A stretch of 64,000 nt of DNA, from positions 4,000,001 to 4,064,000 of the forward strand of contig NZ_CP147737.1 of NCBI RefSeq assembly GCF_037265215.1, given 5' to 3'. The notes under the pieces were generated by a model. The model had not been told where the DNA came from, did no database searches, and saw nothing but the letters and a program-made list of their open reading frames with translations. The DNA comes from Xenorhabdus griffiniae (GTDB taxonomy: Bacteria; Pseudomonadota; Gammaproteobacteria; Enterobacterales; Enterobacteriaceae). Of the stretch, positions 16,060 through 25,543 are shown piece after piece (the first letter of the stretch is position 1; every line of letters begins with the position of its first letter). A program made the position numbers and the translations under genes.

Positions 16060-16764
16060 TTATTCGGTTGTCAGTGCCCGTATACGGGCGGCGATCCGTT
16101 GCCGATAGGTTTTCACACCTGATGCAGGGTTGCATTGATGCGCTTTTGCCAGCCAGCTATCGGCTTGCGCCAGCACGTCCAGACTCTCCACGTTGCTGGC
16201 TTTAATGTCGGTGTTATCGCCTTTCAGTCGCGTTAACGCAGCAAATTTGTAGTACTTGGCCTTAATTTTCTCGTGAACTTGCCATTTTTCAGTCACATTG
16301 TGAAATGTCCGTGAAAAATAGGGTTCAACAGAATGACCCGCTTCCGCTTCCCGTTGTGCCCAAAGCAATATGGTATCGGCCACGAACGCAGGGAAGCTGC
16401 TGCGAAAATTGTCGGGGGTGAGCTGTCCCTGCTCAATGGCGATATCCGCCCAATCCAATCCCTGACTGAATTCCCCAATATCAAATAACCAGATCACGCA
16501 GTAGGCGAAAATCGGGTTGCGGTACACCTCGCCCTCATCCAGGTAACGTTGTGCTGTCGGTAAATAATGCGGCAACAGTTCCCGCTTTTTCATCTCAACC
16601 CGTTCTGCGGTCAGTGTTAACTGGCGCAACCGCTTGACATCCTGCTCAATGGCACGGGCTTGCAGGTGCATACTCGCGCCATCGGCAATGGCAACGGCTT
16701 GCTGCCGTGCCAGTTTCTGGCGCAGTTCCACTTCCGCCCGATGGCGTTGAGCAGGTGACAACAT
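16060..16764 (-). CDS. Terminase small (endonuclease) subunit, gpM-like, 234 aa
   Basis: LSPAQRHRAEVELRQKLARQQAVAIADG at the N-terminus, the FAYCVIWLFDIGEFSQGLDWADIAIEQG centre and a C-terminal SWLAKAHQCNPASGVKTYRQRIAARIR motif match P2 gpM. With gpP it cuts at cos and starts packaging. It overlaps the capsid gene by one base. Confidence 0.9.
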   Translation of the reverse strand: MLSPAQRHRAEVELRQKLARQQAVAIADGASMHLQARAIEQDVKRLRQLTLTAERVEMKKRELLPHYLPTAQRYLDEGEVYRNPIFAYCVIWLFDIGEFSQGLDWADIAIEQGQLTPDNFRSSFPAFVADTILLWAQREAEAGHSVEPYFSRTFHNVTEKWQVHEKIKAKYYKFAALTRLKGDNTDIKASNVESLDVLAQADSWLAKAHQCNPASGVKTYRQRIAARIRALTTE

Positions 16765-17801
16765 TAGTCTGTACTCGGTTTTTCAGCAGGTTCCGCCACC
16801 TTGCCAATCTTCACAGCCCCTTCGTCATAAGCGGCATACAACTCTGGCGTTTCCAGTGCATAACCTTCGTTGCGCAGGTATTTGTTTTCGAACTGCTTAC
16901 GATCGTCCGCAAATTCCGCTTTACGCTGACGGGTATTGCGCTGGGTCAGAATTTGCAGGTTCGGCAACATGGTGACCACCATACGCTTACCCGGCATAAA
17001 CGGCGGCACCATCGCCGGACGCCCTGCGATAGAATTGCCCAACATCTGCGCGGCAATTTTTTCAGTCGGTCTATCCGCTGACTGATAAAGCCGGTACTGT
17101 TCGGCGGCGACCAAATCTGCACCTACCAACACGACCAGACGTGGGTCATGGATAAATTGCTGTGGAATGCAGGTGTTAATCAGGTCAGACGCCATCGAAT
17201 CCAGTGATTTATGATCGCCGTGTTCATCCAGTGTGATAGGCGTGGTAAGCACCTGCTTGCCGCCATCCCACGCTTTAGCAATTTCATGCCAGCCTATGTT
17301 GACATCCTCGCCGTTCGGGTTCGCGTCAGGGTCGGTTGTGTCCGCCGCACTCTTACCGTTAAAACCGATACGCAGCATATCCAGCGCAAACGATTCATTG
17401 ATAAATGCCTGCATACGCTGGAAAAACTCGTTTTCATTGCCGGAGTTTGCCCAAATGGACAACAAGTCCCATTTCAACGCCGCACCGGAATCAGTTTCTC
17501 TCAGTTTATATTCGTTACCATCCACACCTGTATCACGTATAAAGCGGCCAGATTTCTTACGTCCGGTAAACAGTCCCGGATTACCCACCGACACCACCTG
17601 ACCGGAAAGCTGATCCACATCCGCACAGGTAATCATGTTAAGGAAATCGACCGACTCCAGCAGCGCGGTACGTAGAGCGGTTTCTTTTGGGTCAGTCAGC
17701 GAGAAATAACGTGAGGTGTCTTCAATTTCAACCCCATAGGATTCGGCCAATCCCGCCGTATATTTTTGCAAAAATGCCCGTGCCCGTTGATTTAGTTGCA
17801 T
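16764..17801 (-). CDS. Major capsid protein, P2 gpN-like, 345 aa
   Basis: The sequence begins MQLNQRARAFLQKYTAGLAESYGV and contains GLFTGRKKSGRF and WHEIAKAWDGGKQVLTTPI, all typical of P2 gpN. Length agrees with the family (about 350). The scaffold/protease gene precedes it, as in P2. Confidence 0.93.
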   Translation of the reverse strand: MQLNQRARAFLQKYTAGLAESYGVEIEDTSRYFSLTDPKETALRTALLESVDFLNMITCADVDQLSGQVVSVGNPGLFTGRKKSGRFIRDTGVDGNEYKLRETDSGAALKWDLLSIWANSGNENEFFQRMQAFINESFALDMLRIGFNGKSAADTTDPDANPNGEDVNIGWHEIAKAWDGGKQVLTTPITLDEHGDHKSLDSMASDLINTCIPQQFIHDPRLVVLVGADLVAAEQYRLYQSADRPTEKIAAQMLGNSIAGRPAMVPPFMPGKRMVVTMLPNLQILTQRNTRQRKAEFADDRKQFENKYLRNEGYALETPELYAAYDEGAVKIGKVAEPAEKPSTD

Positions 17802-17818
17802 AGCTCTTCCCTTCGCGG

Positions 17819-18649
17819 TTATAGGAAATTAAAACGGGCGTTTTTATTGCCTTTCGGATTGCGTGACGGCACACGGGTTGCCAGCGTGTCCAGCTTGCCG
17901 AAGTTTTTCACAATCTTCTGCAAGTTATCGCGCAGGCAGGCAAAATCTTCGGTATCCACCACTTCTTTAACGGTTTCGACATCTTCCTGTACTTCTTCCA
18001 CGGTCTGCTCAGTGGATTCCAGCTTGCTTTCGACGGCGGTCATTCGCTTATCCATCTCGGCCAACGCCTCAGCGATAGCCTGCAACGCATCGTCACCCGT
18101 AGTTTCGGCTGGGGTTTCTTCCGGCTCTTCCATGTTAAAAAAGCTTCTCCATCCTTTTTTGGCCTTTGCCATCTTGCTTTCCTTAATCTGTTTAACTTCG
18201 TCAATTACCAGCGGTTTATACGTGCCTGACCGATGAAATTTTTTCTTTTTACTGAACTGTAAGCGTGTTGTACCTACACTCGCTGGCGAGTCCGTGACTG
18301 CCAGTCCTTCCAGATAGGTTTTGCCTGTGCCGCGAAAATTACCGTTCGGAGTAAACTCAACGGAGGTGAATAACAGTTGCCCGTCCCGGTTGGCATCCAA
18401 CAAGCGGTGATTGGGTCGCAGTTGCGCATAGAGACGCAAAGCTCCGTCCTCCCCTCGTTCGGCCTTGACCGCGAGCACTTCCCCCATAGCTCCAAACCAG
18501 CGGTCGTGTTCCGGCCAGATTCGGGCGGTATACAGTTGAGGGTCGTAGAGTTCGGCGGCATCCAGAATCCATTGCGGTTCCATCACCCGGCCATCAACGG
18601 TGTCGCCTTCCATGGCAATACATATCCAGTTAGTCATTAACTGAGACAT
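17819..18649 (-). CDS. Capsid scaffolding protein/protease, gpO-like, 276 aa
   Basis: The N-terminal protease half shows TNWICIAMEGDTVDGRVMEPQWI, WPEHDRWFGAMGEVLAVKAE and the Ser-containing LLFTSVEFTPNGNFRGTG, followed by GLAVTDSPASVGT, as in gpO. The C-terminal half is a helical scaffold ending in RNPKGNKNARFNFL. gpO assembles the shell and then cleaves itself, gpN and gpQ. It is divergent from the terminase gene. Confidence 0.9.
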   Translation of the reverse strand: MSQLMTNWICIAMEGDTVDGRVMEPQWILDAAELYDPQLYTARIWPEHDRWFGAMGEVLAVKAERGEDGALRLYAQLRPNHRLLDANRDGQLLFTSVEFTPNGNFRGTGKTYLEGLAVTDSPASVGTTRLQFSKKKKFHRSGTYKPLVIDEVKQIKESKMAKAKKGWRSFFNMEEPEETPAETTGDDALQAIAEALAEMDKRMTAVESKLESTEQTVEEVQEDVETVKEVVDTEDFACLRDNLQKIVKNFGKLDTLATRVPSRNPKGNKNARFNFL

Positions 18650-18742
18650 ATCGCATTCCTTATCATTGCTTCACACACAGTATTGCGAATTAAATCAGCG
18701 ACGGCGAGCGGTGCAATGCGGATGAATTCGGATATCACGCAT

Positions 18743-18769
18743 AACCGAATGTAACCGAAGTAAACCGAA
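18743..18769. repeat. Three AACCGAA direct repeats at exact 10-bp spacing
   Basis: AACCGAA starts at 18743, 18753 and 18763, one per helical turn, between the divergent scaffold and terminase genes. Such face-of-helix spacing suggests a protein-binding array for late transcription control. The bound protein is not known; Ogr is a candidate by context. Confidence 0.6.
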
Positions 18770-18827
18770 CGAAAGCGGCCTGTTCGCCCGGCATAATGAG
18801 GGCATCATAAAACAAGGATGTTTAACA

Positions 18828-20612
18828 ATGGCCAAATACTCAGATGAACTGATCAAAGTAGCGAAGTCGCTTTATCTGCGCCGCTATACGCCAGTTGAAA
18901 TTGCCCGTGAATTAAATCTACCCAATCGGCGGATCATTTATTACTGGGCGGAAAAATGGCACTGGGCGGATATGCTCAGTCATGAAAGTGTGATTGAGGC
19001 AGTAAATCGCCGGATTGCTCTGCTCAGTGAACGCAATGATAAGAATGCCGTCGAGCTGGACGAACTCGACCGCCTGATAGCCCACCATGTCAAACTGATG
19101 GCGCAGGAAAATAAACATAAAGAGAAGCTGGCTGAGATTAAGGCGCAGGCAGGCTCTGGCAGTGAAAGCGAATATGCCCCATCCGGGGACGGTGATCCGA
19201 AGAAAAAGAAACGCCAGCGTAAAAATGATATTTCCATGCTGACGGAAGAAGATTTCCAGCAGTTTGCTGATGAACAGCTTTTCGGTTATCAGCAGCACTT
19301 ACGCAGCAATCTCACCAAACAAATCAGGAACATTCTCAAGAGCCGCCAGATTGGGGCAACATGGTATTTTGCCTTTGAAGCCTTCGAAGATGCCGTTTTA
19401 ACGGGAAAACCTCAGATCTTTCTGTCAGCGTCCAAACCGCAAGCGGAAGTCTTCCGTTCTTATATCGTTAATATTGCCGAACAATTCTTCAGGGTAACAC
19501 TGACGGGTAACCCAATTCGCCTGAGTAACGGAGCAGAGCTGCGCTTCTTGTCCACCAATAAGAACACCGCGCAGTCTTATAGCGGTCACTTGTACTGTGA
19601 TGAATATTTTTGGGTGCCTGACTTTAAACGCCTCAATGAAGTGGCGTCGGCTATGGCAACCCATAACCATTGGCGTACCACCTATTTTTCTACACCGAGT
19701 GCCAAAACTCATCCAGCCTATCCGTTCTGGACGGGTGACGAATGGCGCGGCAATGATGCCAAACGCAAAAATGTGGCCTTCCCTGCTTTTGATGAATATC
19801 GCGATGGCGGGCGAGATTGTCCTGATGGGCAATGGCGTTATGTCATTACGCTGGAAGATGCCATCAAGGGCGGCTTTAACCTTGCCAGCATTGATCGCCT
19901 GCGCAACCGCTATAACCAGGACACCTTTAACATGCTCTATATGTGCGTGTTTGTGGATAGCGGTGCCTCTGTATTCAAATATCACCAACTGGAAAAATGC
20001 GGCGTTGATATCAACCTCTGGGAAGATCATGACCCCAACGCCTCGCGCCCGTTTGGTGAGCGTGAAGTCTGGGGCGGCTTCGACCCTGCCCGTTCCGGTG
20101 ATACCTCTACCTTTGTGATTGTTGCCCCGCCGTTGATGGCAGGCGAAGCCTTTCGGGTGTTAGCCACATTCTACTGGCAGGGCATGAACTGGAAGCACCA
20201 GGCGAAACTGATTGAAGACCTGTTCAAACGCTACCGCTTTACCCATATCGGCATTGATACCACGGGCATTGGGCACGGGGTCTATGAAATGGTGCAGGAC
20301 TTCGCGCCCCGCCAGACACAAGCCATTCACTACAGCCAGCAAAGCAAAAACCAACTGGTCATGAAGATGATCGATGTGGTCAGCGAAGAACGGCTCGAAT
20401 GGGACGGGGAACAAAAAGAAATCCTGGCCTCATTCCTGGCTATCCGCCATACCACCACGGGCAAAGGCGGCGCCATGACCTTTGTTGCCGACCGTTCGCA
20501 GGAAACCGGACACGCCGACGTATTTTGGGCTATTGCCCATGCCCTGATGAATGAACCCCTCAATTACGAGAAGAAACGCACCTCCAAATACCAATTTTCA
20601 AAGGCAGCATGA
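18828..20612 (+). CDS. Terminase large (ATPase) subunit, gpP-like, 594 aa
   Basis: An N-terminal helix-turn-helix (YSDELIKVAKSLYLRRYTPVEIARELNLP) is followed by the ATPase motor (ILKSRQIGATWYFAFEAFEDA; HLYCDEYFWVPDF as Walker B) and an RNase-H-like nuclease region (GGFDPARSGDTSTFVIV; IGIDTTGIGHGVYEM). These are P2 gpP hallmarks. ATG 18828 has AAGGA upstream. It forms a coupled pair with the portal gene. Confidence 0.93.
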   Translation: MAKYSDELIKVAKSLYLRRYTPVEIARELNLPNRRIIYYWAEKWHWADMLSHESVIEAVNRRIALLSERNDKNAVELDELDRLIAHHVKLMAQENKHKEKLAEIKAQAGSGSESEYAPSGDGDPKKKKRQRKNDISMLTEEDFQQFADEQLFGYQQHLRSNLTKQIRNILKSRQIGATWYFAFEAFEDAVLTGKPQIFLSASKPQAEVFRSYIVNIAEQFFRVTLTGNPIRLSNGAELRFLSTNKNTAQSYSGHLYCDEYFWVPDFKRLNEVASAMATHNHWRTTYFSTPSAKTHPAYPFWTGDEWRGNDAKRKNVAFPAFDEYRDGGRDCPDGQWRYVITLEDAIKGGFNLASIDRLRNRYNQDTFNMLYMCVFVDSGASVFKYHQLEKCGVDINLWEDHDPNASRPFGEREVWGGFDPARSGDTSTFVIVAPPLMAGEAFRVLATFYWQGMNWKHQAKLIEDLFKRYRFTHIGIDTTGIGHGVYEMVQDFAPRQTQAIHYSQQSKNQLVMKMIDVVSEERLEWDGEQKEILASFLAIRHTTTGKGGAMTFVADRSQETGHADVFWAIAHALMNEPLNYEKKRTSKYQFSKAA

Positions 20613-21640
20613 TGAGCAAGAAAACGTTAAGGAAAACCGCCAAGGCAGCAAATACCCCCCGTCAACGGAAAATGAGCCTGATCACGCTGGGTAAGCCTGA
20701 GCCAATACTCACGACCATGACGGATTACCAGAAAATCTGGTATGACAACGATTATGATCATTACACCCTGCCCATTGACCGTCTGGCACTGGCGCAGCTC
20801 ACCAACATGAACGGGCAACACGGCGGTATTATCTACTCCCGCCACAATATGATTGCGTCGGATTACCTCGGTGGCGGACTGAGCCACGAACAATTCAGGG
20901 CAGCTATTATCAATTTCCTGATTTTCGGGGATGTGGCCATCCTGAAAATGCGCAACTTCTGGGGTGATATCGTCAGATTGGGGGTGCTGCCCTCCCTTTA
21001 CCTGCGCCGCCGTAAGGACGGGGATTTTGTGGTCTTGCAGGAAGGTGAGCCACTGGTTTACTCACCGGAAGAAGTGATCTTCATTAAGCAATATGATCCA
21101 CAACAGCAGGTTTATGGTTTGCCGGATTATATCGGCGGTATCCATGCGGCCTTGCTCAACTCAGAAGCGACCATCTTTCGCCGCCGCTATTACCACAATG
21201 GTGCCCACACGGGCGGCATCATTTACACCAATGATCCCAATATCTCTGATGAAACCGAAGAAGAAATTATCCGGAAACTGCAACAAAGCAAGGGGATCGG
21301 TAATTTTGACACCCTGTTCGTGAATATTCCCAATGGCGATCCAGACGGCATCAAGTTTATTCCGGTCGGGGACATTTCCGCCAATGATGAATTTGCCAAT
21401 GTCAAAAGTATCAGCTCACAAGACGTGCTGACCGCCCACCGATTCCCGGCCGGCCTGGCAGGCATTATCCCGACCAATGCCGCCGGATTGGGTGATCCGG
21501 AAAAGGCGCGGGCGGCCTACCGCCTGGATGAAGTTATCCCTGTTCAAAATATGTTCATGAATGCGATGAATAACCCGGATGTGCCAGAAATATTACATAT
21601 CCGTTTTAAACAAGATAACGCAGTTTCGGGTGAAGAATGA
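20609..21640 (+). CDS. Portal protein, P2 gpQ-like, 343 aa
   Basis: The family signature is clear: the Y-N-P-P-rather-like N-terminal block (IWYDNDYDHYTLPIDRLALAQL), the central YGLPDYIGGIHAALLNSEATIFRRRYY and the C-terminal AHRFPAGLAGIIPTNAAGLGDPEKAR. It forms the dodecameric packaging and tail-joining vertex. The start overlaps the terminase stop by 4 bases. A fragment of a paralogue's 3' end lies near 49.4 kb. Confidence 0.92.
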   Translation: MMSKKTLRKTAKAANTPRQRKMSLITLGKPEPILTTMTDYQKIWYDNDYDHYTLPIDRLALAQLTNMNGQHGGIIYSRHNMIASDYLGGGLSHEQFRAAIINFLIFGDVAILKMRNFWGDIVRLGVLPSLYLRRRKDGDFVVLQEGEPLVYSPEEVIFIKQYDPQQQVYGLPDYIGGIHAALLNSEATIFRRRYYHNGAHTGGIIYTNDPNISDETEEEIIRKLQQSKGIGNFDTLFVNIPNGDPDGIKFIPVGDISANDEFANVKSISSQDVLTAHRFPAGLAGIIPTNAAGLGDPEKARAAYRLDEVIPVQNMFMNAMNNPDVPEILHIRFKQDNAVSGEE

Positions 21641-21690
21641 GCAAGAAAATGGTAAAATCGAGGCAAATCGACACATTAGGGAAAAGAAAC

Positions 21691-21957
21691 ATGCGGGTAT
21701 TAAAAATCATCTGCCCTGAGTGCGGAGCTAAGTCGGTCATCCGCAAAACCAACCGGATGCACCACCAGATCGCTGATATTTATTGTTCATGCTCTGATGT
21801 GGAATGTGGGCACACTTTTGTGATGAATCTGACGTTCTCACACACCCTTAGCCCCAGCGCTAAAACGGGCGATACCCTGTTGCAGACCGTGATTAATAAC
21901 CTCAATCCGCAACAGCGCCAGATGGCATTAGACTTGCTGCAAGCCAATGCAGCATGA
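21691..21957 (+). CDS. ogr: Ogr/Delta-like late transcription activator, 88 aa
   Basis: The Ogr/Delta zinc-finger pattern is complete: CPEC near residue 8 and CSCSDVEC near residue 31 supply the Zn ligands, with HTFVMNLTFSHTLSPS following. Ogr binds upstream of P2-type late promoters and contacts RNA polymerase alpha. ATG 21691 (MRVLKIICPEC) fits the family; the frame to 21637 adds residues not usual in it. A hairpin terminator follows. Confidence 0.9.
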   Translation: MRVLKIICPECGAKSVIRKTNRMHHQIADIYCSCSDVECGHTFVMNLTFSHTLSPSAKTGDTLLQTVINNLNPQQRQMALDLLQANAA

Positions 21958-21970
21958 CTTAAGTTTTAAG

Positions 21971-21993
21971 AAGCCACTCTCAGTGGCTTTTCT
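21971..21993. terminator. Terminator between ogr and the convergent small gene
   Basis: AAGCCACT (21971-21978) and AGTGGCTT (21982-21989) form an 8-bp stem with a 3-base loop and a TTTTCT tail on the + strand. It probably serves both convergent genes. Confidence 0.8.
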
Positions 21994-21995
21994 AT

Positions 21996-22151
21996 TTAGG
22001 TTTCCAGCTCACTTTTTACTTGCTTAATCAACTCGCCAAGCCAAAACAAGGCAGTCTGCCTGTCATTATCATTTAAATATTCCGATCCTCCCATTTTGCA
22101 AATTAATTCAATACGATCTAAAAGAATGGAGGTGTTTAAAGAATCTAACAT
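21996..22151 (-). CDS. Small hypothetical phage protein, about 51 aa
   Basis: MLDSLNTSILLDRIELICKMGGSEYLNDNDRQ... is a soluble, acidic helical peptide. The frame extends to 22241, but the N-terminal extension is Cys/Ile-rich and less plausible than the ATG at 22151. A close paralogue at 50790-50954 keeps the reading frame, which supports coding. It lies next to ogr in both copies. Function unknown. Confidence 0.55.
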   Translation of the reverse strand: MLDSLNTSILLDRIELICKMGGSEYLNDNDRQTALFWLGELIKQVKSELET

Positions 22152-22241
22152 TTTATCCCTACGATTTGAAATACAACACTCACAACACTGTATATATAAA
22201 CAGATGTAAATTAATATAATTGCTCCCTGAATTAATTGCAT

Positions 22242-22432
22242 TAGGCAATATTTAATTGTGTGACTTACCCGATATTTCTAGAATTTTTCCCTAAAAACAC
22301 CACATAAATCGCTTTTTTATTGGAAGAATGACTTTTAAATCAATGTGTAAATTTAGGCCATCACTTGAGCAATAAACCTCTTTTGGTGACGCCAGCTTCC
22401 TGCTGGCGTTGACGTTGGGTGGTTTTGTGTGA
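22242..22432. other. Gene-free region with hairpin; candidate cos region
   Basis: No gene is seen. CGCCAGC and GCTGGCG (about 22390-22408) form a strong hairpin. By P2 gene order, cos should lie between the portal side and the replication gene, which is this interval. No P2 cos core is recognisable, so the assignment rests on order alone. Confidence 0.3.
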
Positions 22433-22693
22433 TTACCAGCGAGGGTGAGGTAAACGGCACAAATAAAGCTCTTCAAATACCTGTTGTGGCAATCTCCCAG
22501 CAATTCGTTCTTTATCCATGCGATTTTCAACATCATCAAACAACGTCACCTGCCTGCATTTATGCAAAAAGCGGTTACGATGATGTTGATTGGCTTTCCA
22601 GCGTTCCTGCCAACCAAGTAAATCTAAAACAAATTTACGGTGAATGTGGTTAACGATTTCGATATCTAAATCAATTCCTAAATCAATTCTCAT
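22433..22693 (-). CDS. Hypothetical phage protein downstream of replication gene, 86 aa
   Basis: A basic, His/Arg-rich 86-residue product (WQERWKANQHHRNRFLHKC...) without signal or membrane segments. Its ATG overlaps the stop of the replication gene (ATGA), which argues for translation. No family recognised. Confidence 0.5.
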   Translation of the reverse strand: MRIDLGIDLDIEIVNHIHRKFVLDLLGWQERWKANQHHRNRFLHKCRQVTLFDDVENRMDKERIAGRLPQQVFEELYLCRLPHPRW

Positions 22694-24867
22694 TGCTTCC
22701 TCATTTTCCCAAGTCTATTAATCCGCGCCCGCAATCCATCACGGCGCGTCTCTTTTTGCCGTTCCGACTCCACAGGAATAAAACTGCCATTCGTCCATAA
22801 CTTAAATGGCTGTTCATTGATGCTGATCTTTCCACCGATAATTAATGACTGCGCCATAAATCGGCTAAAATCCATCCCGATGGAATCGGCATAATCGATA
22901 ATTTTTTCAATCAGTTTCTCACTACTGCCTCTGGCTGTATCAGACAACCCCGTACAGTTATTGACAGAACTCGAACTCCTAGGCGGTGCGGACGCACCGC
23001 TAAAACCTGCCTCCGCTGACGCTTCGGCTAACTTCGGCACAATCTTCCAGCTCTTGAGCCGGGTCAAAATTGGGGTATCCATGCCCACCAAGGGCGAAAA
23101 AACGCCCTTGATGCGGATCACCTCCTCACCGTGGGTGTTAGTTTCCGGCTGTGTCTCATACCACAGGCGCGCGACCAAATCGTCACGGCGAACGAATGGG
23201 CCACCCTGCGCATTGATATAATTCGCCCAGTCACCGTTATCCGCCGCATCATGTACAGCGGCAAATTCAACACTCAGCCCCATAGCTACATCATGGTCTG
23301 CCATGCGGCGCAATTCGCGGTAAACCGTCACAGGTGCACCACCTACAAATTGGAATTGACGGATACGCCAACGCGCCGCCCAGGCACTGGCCGCCACAGC
23401 CGCTTCTTTCATAGGGCGATTGCTTTCATCATCCAGCTCGTCGTCCATCGCGTAGCCATCAATGTTCTTAGAAATGTATTTCGCCACATAGCCCGTTGCT
23501 GACCCTTTTTCCGGATCAATCTTCTCGGCATGAAACCGCGCTTTCAGGGCTTTTTCAGTGCGCAGTTCGTGGTGGTCTTCCTTCAAAGCATACTCACGGA
23601 TGATATCGCGCACTTGATCCGCCTGGTCTGGCTGCATAAAAAACAGCATGTGCCAATGGGGTGTACCATCGTGATGAGGTTCAGCCACGCGGATACCAAA
23701 GATACGTAAATTGTTACGATGAAGTTTGGCTCTGATTTTTGCCCAAAGGCCGCTTAAATATTGTTGCGTATCTGCCGGACTGCATCCTTTCCACTTACGA
23801 TTACGGTGTCCGTGGCGGGTCGTGGCGTGATATTTAGAGGGGGCGGTTAGGGTGTAAAACTCAGCCATGTAGCCCAGTTCATTACAGATATTTTCAAAGC
23901 CACGGATGCGCACCATCATTTCGGTACGACGGATCGCAGGATTGGCCACGCTGCCATAATATTTATCAATCAGGCTGATGCGGTTGCCCTCTTCGTCTTC
24001 CAGTTCCATCGACTTGATAAAGTCTTTGGTGCGGCGCTTTTGCTCTTTCCATTCGGAAATTGCCATCTTGCTGGCGTAGATACTTTTCTGTTTGCTAACA
24101 TGATTGATTGAGATCTGTAAATGCTCACGCCACTCCGCCGCCAGACGGCGCAGGCGACCTAACCACCATTTATCGGAGATCATGCGAGAAATAGCCGCCA
24201 TCGCCTGCGTTTCATCAAAGAAGCTGCCTGTTAACTTATCCCAATAAGGCACATTCTGACGGTAGGCTTTGGTGATCGCCGCCGACCGCATATACAGGAC
24301 ATATACCCGTTTTAGATCGCCTTCTTCTGGTCTAGAGTCTGCAACAGCTTGCAAGTCCCGATTGATGAAATCAGCGATATCACACGCCAGCAGTTCGAGA
24401 TCTTCCCGTGACATATCAGGAATACGGTTAAACCGCGCCATATACAGCGCGTTATCCACGTTCATTTCCTGAATCTGGTAACGCTCAGTCACTAACGTCA
24501 CTCTGGGTAAGATACGATCAACGAATGTCTTAGATAAAAAAGCCTCGGCGCGTGGTGTCCCTTGCTCCTTTTCTAAAACACTCGCTTTGTATTGAACATC
24601 AAGGCGAACGATAGACGGCTGCTTTTTTAGTAGCTGCTGAACATATTCACGTTCTTTGATCACCTTAACAATCGCTTGGTGCTCTTCTTCTTTCTGGTAT
24701 TGCTCCGCATAGGTTGGGAACGGTCTGGTTATTGGCTGGACAGGCTTATTCCACGGCGTAGAAACGCCAGCAGCCAGAGCTGCGTTATGTGGCATCTCTG
24801 GCTGAAATTTACTGTGTTGGCGGCGCGGTTTGGATTGTGCGCCGCTGGTTGCAGGTACGGGGTTCAC
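22690..24867 (-). CDS. Replication protein A (P2 gpA-like HUH endonuclease), 725 aa
   Basis: The product carries the P2 gpA catalytic core: the metal-binding HUH motif in PHWHMLFF near residue 407, then the double tyrosine YVAKYISKN around residue 470, matching Tyr450/Tyr454 of P2 gpA. It nicks the origin and drives rolling-circle replication. The N-terminal 330 residues are helical and conserved in the family. Transcription runs toward the presumed cos side. A fragment of a paralogue's C-terminus is at 51210-51548. Confidence 0.92.
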   Translation of the reverse strand: MNPVPATSGAQSKPRRQHSKFQPEMPHNAALAAGVSTPWNKPVQPITRPFPTYAEQYQKEEEHQAIVKVIKEREYVQQLLKKQPSIVRLDVQYKASVLEKEQGTPRAEAFLSKTFVDRILPRVTLVTERYQIQEMNVDNALYMARFNRIPDMSREDLELLACDIADFINRDLQAVADSRPEEGDLKRVYVLYMRSAAITKAYRQNVPYWDKLTGSFFDETQAMAAISRMISDKWWLGRLRRLAAEWREHLQISINHVSKQKSIYASKMAISEWKEQKRRTKDFIKSMELEDEEGNRISLIDKYYGSVANPAIRRTEMMVRIRGFENICNELGYMAEFYTLTAPSKYHATTRHGHRNRKWKGCSPADTQQYLSGLWAKIRAKLHRNNLRIFGIRVAEPHHDGTPHWHMLFFMQPDQADQVRDIIREYALKEDHHELRTEKALKARFHAEKIDPEKGSATGYVAKYISKNIDGYAMDDELDDESNRPMKEAAVAASAWAARWRIRQFQFVGGAPVTVYRELRRMADHDVAMGLSVEFAAVHDAADNGDWANYINAQGGPFVRRDDLVARLWYETQPETNTHGEEVIRIKGVFSPLVGMDTPILTRLKSWKIVPKLAEASAEAGFSGASAPPRSSSSVNNCTGLSDTARGSSEKLIEKIIDYADSIGMDFSRFMAQSLIIGGKISINEQPFKLWTNGSFIPVESERQKETRRDGLRARINRLGKMRKQ

Positions 24868-25538
24868 TCACAAACCCCAGCAGACACTGAGCTACATGTC
24901 TGTACTTCTTCCTCATTAGCACCTTCATAAAAAAAATGTTCAGGTGTTAGCAATGAATATTCATAAAATGAAATATTGACTTCACTAGGATTATCTAGCT
25001 TGTCCCGAAGATAATAAACCTCATCAATTAATACCGTAATTCGCTGCTCGATATCATCAAGCCAATCATACCCCCCCTCCAGAGAAAGGACGACATAATC
25101 ACCTTTTTTGAATTCGGTAGATAAATTTTGATTGTCAAAAATATTCTCAATACCCACACTTTTGACGATAAAGCATTGATTTACCCTATCGAGTATTTCG
25201 ACGCAAGCTTCCTCACAACCATTATTTAAGACACCAATACAACGGTTTTTATTATTTCTAATGGTAAAAAAATCAGCATCATCAAGATTAACAAAATGAA
25301 TATTAGCCATATCATACATCTCTATAATGTTTCTTAAATGTTTCTTAATTAATTCAAAATCACTCTGACAATCCACACAGCGAGTACAACCCATCACCTG
25401 AGCACGGCGTGTTTCGGGAATAGCTTCGCCGCAGTCTTCACACTCAAACGCTGAAACACCGACCGGACGGTTAATATGTGCAGCAATCTGGCGTTCCAAT
25501 ATTTCCTCAGCGTACTGGGTACTGGCAAGCACGGTCAA
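24864..25538 (-). CDS. TraR/DksA-type zinc finger protein with a long unknown C-terminal domain, 224 aa
   Basis: Residues 1-65 match phage TraR/DksA-like proteins: FECEDCGEAIPETRRAQVMGCTRCVDCQ gives four Zn ligands (C-x2-C, C-x2-C). Family members end soon after (about 70 residues), but here an acidic domain of 150 residues follows (INIHFVNLDDADFFTI..., KGDYVVLSLEGGYDWLDD). The C-terminal part is more A/T-rich than its flanks. TraR-like proteins bind the RNA polymerase secondary channel. The fusion is unusual; the added domain is unrecognised. It overlaps the gpA start by 4 bases. Confidence 0.72.
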   Translation of the reverse strand: MTVLASTQYAEEILERQIAAHINRPVGVSAFECEDCGEAIPETRRAQVMGCTRCVDCQSDFELIKKHLRNIIEMYDMANIHFVNLDDADFFTIRNNKNRCIGVLNNGCEEACVEILDRVNQCFIVKSVGIENIFDNQNLSTEFKKGDYVVLSLEGGYDWLDDIEQRITVLIDEVYYLRDKLDNPSEVNISFYEYSLLTPEHFFYEGANEEEVQTCSSVSAGVCE

Positions 25539-25543
25539 TCACA

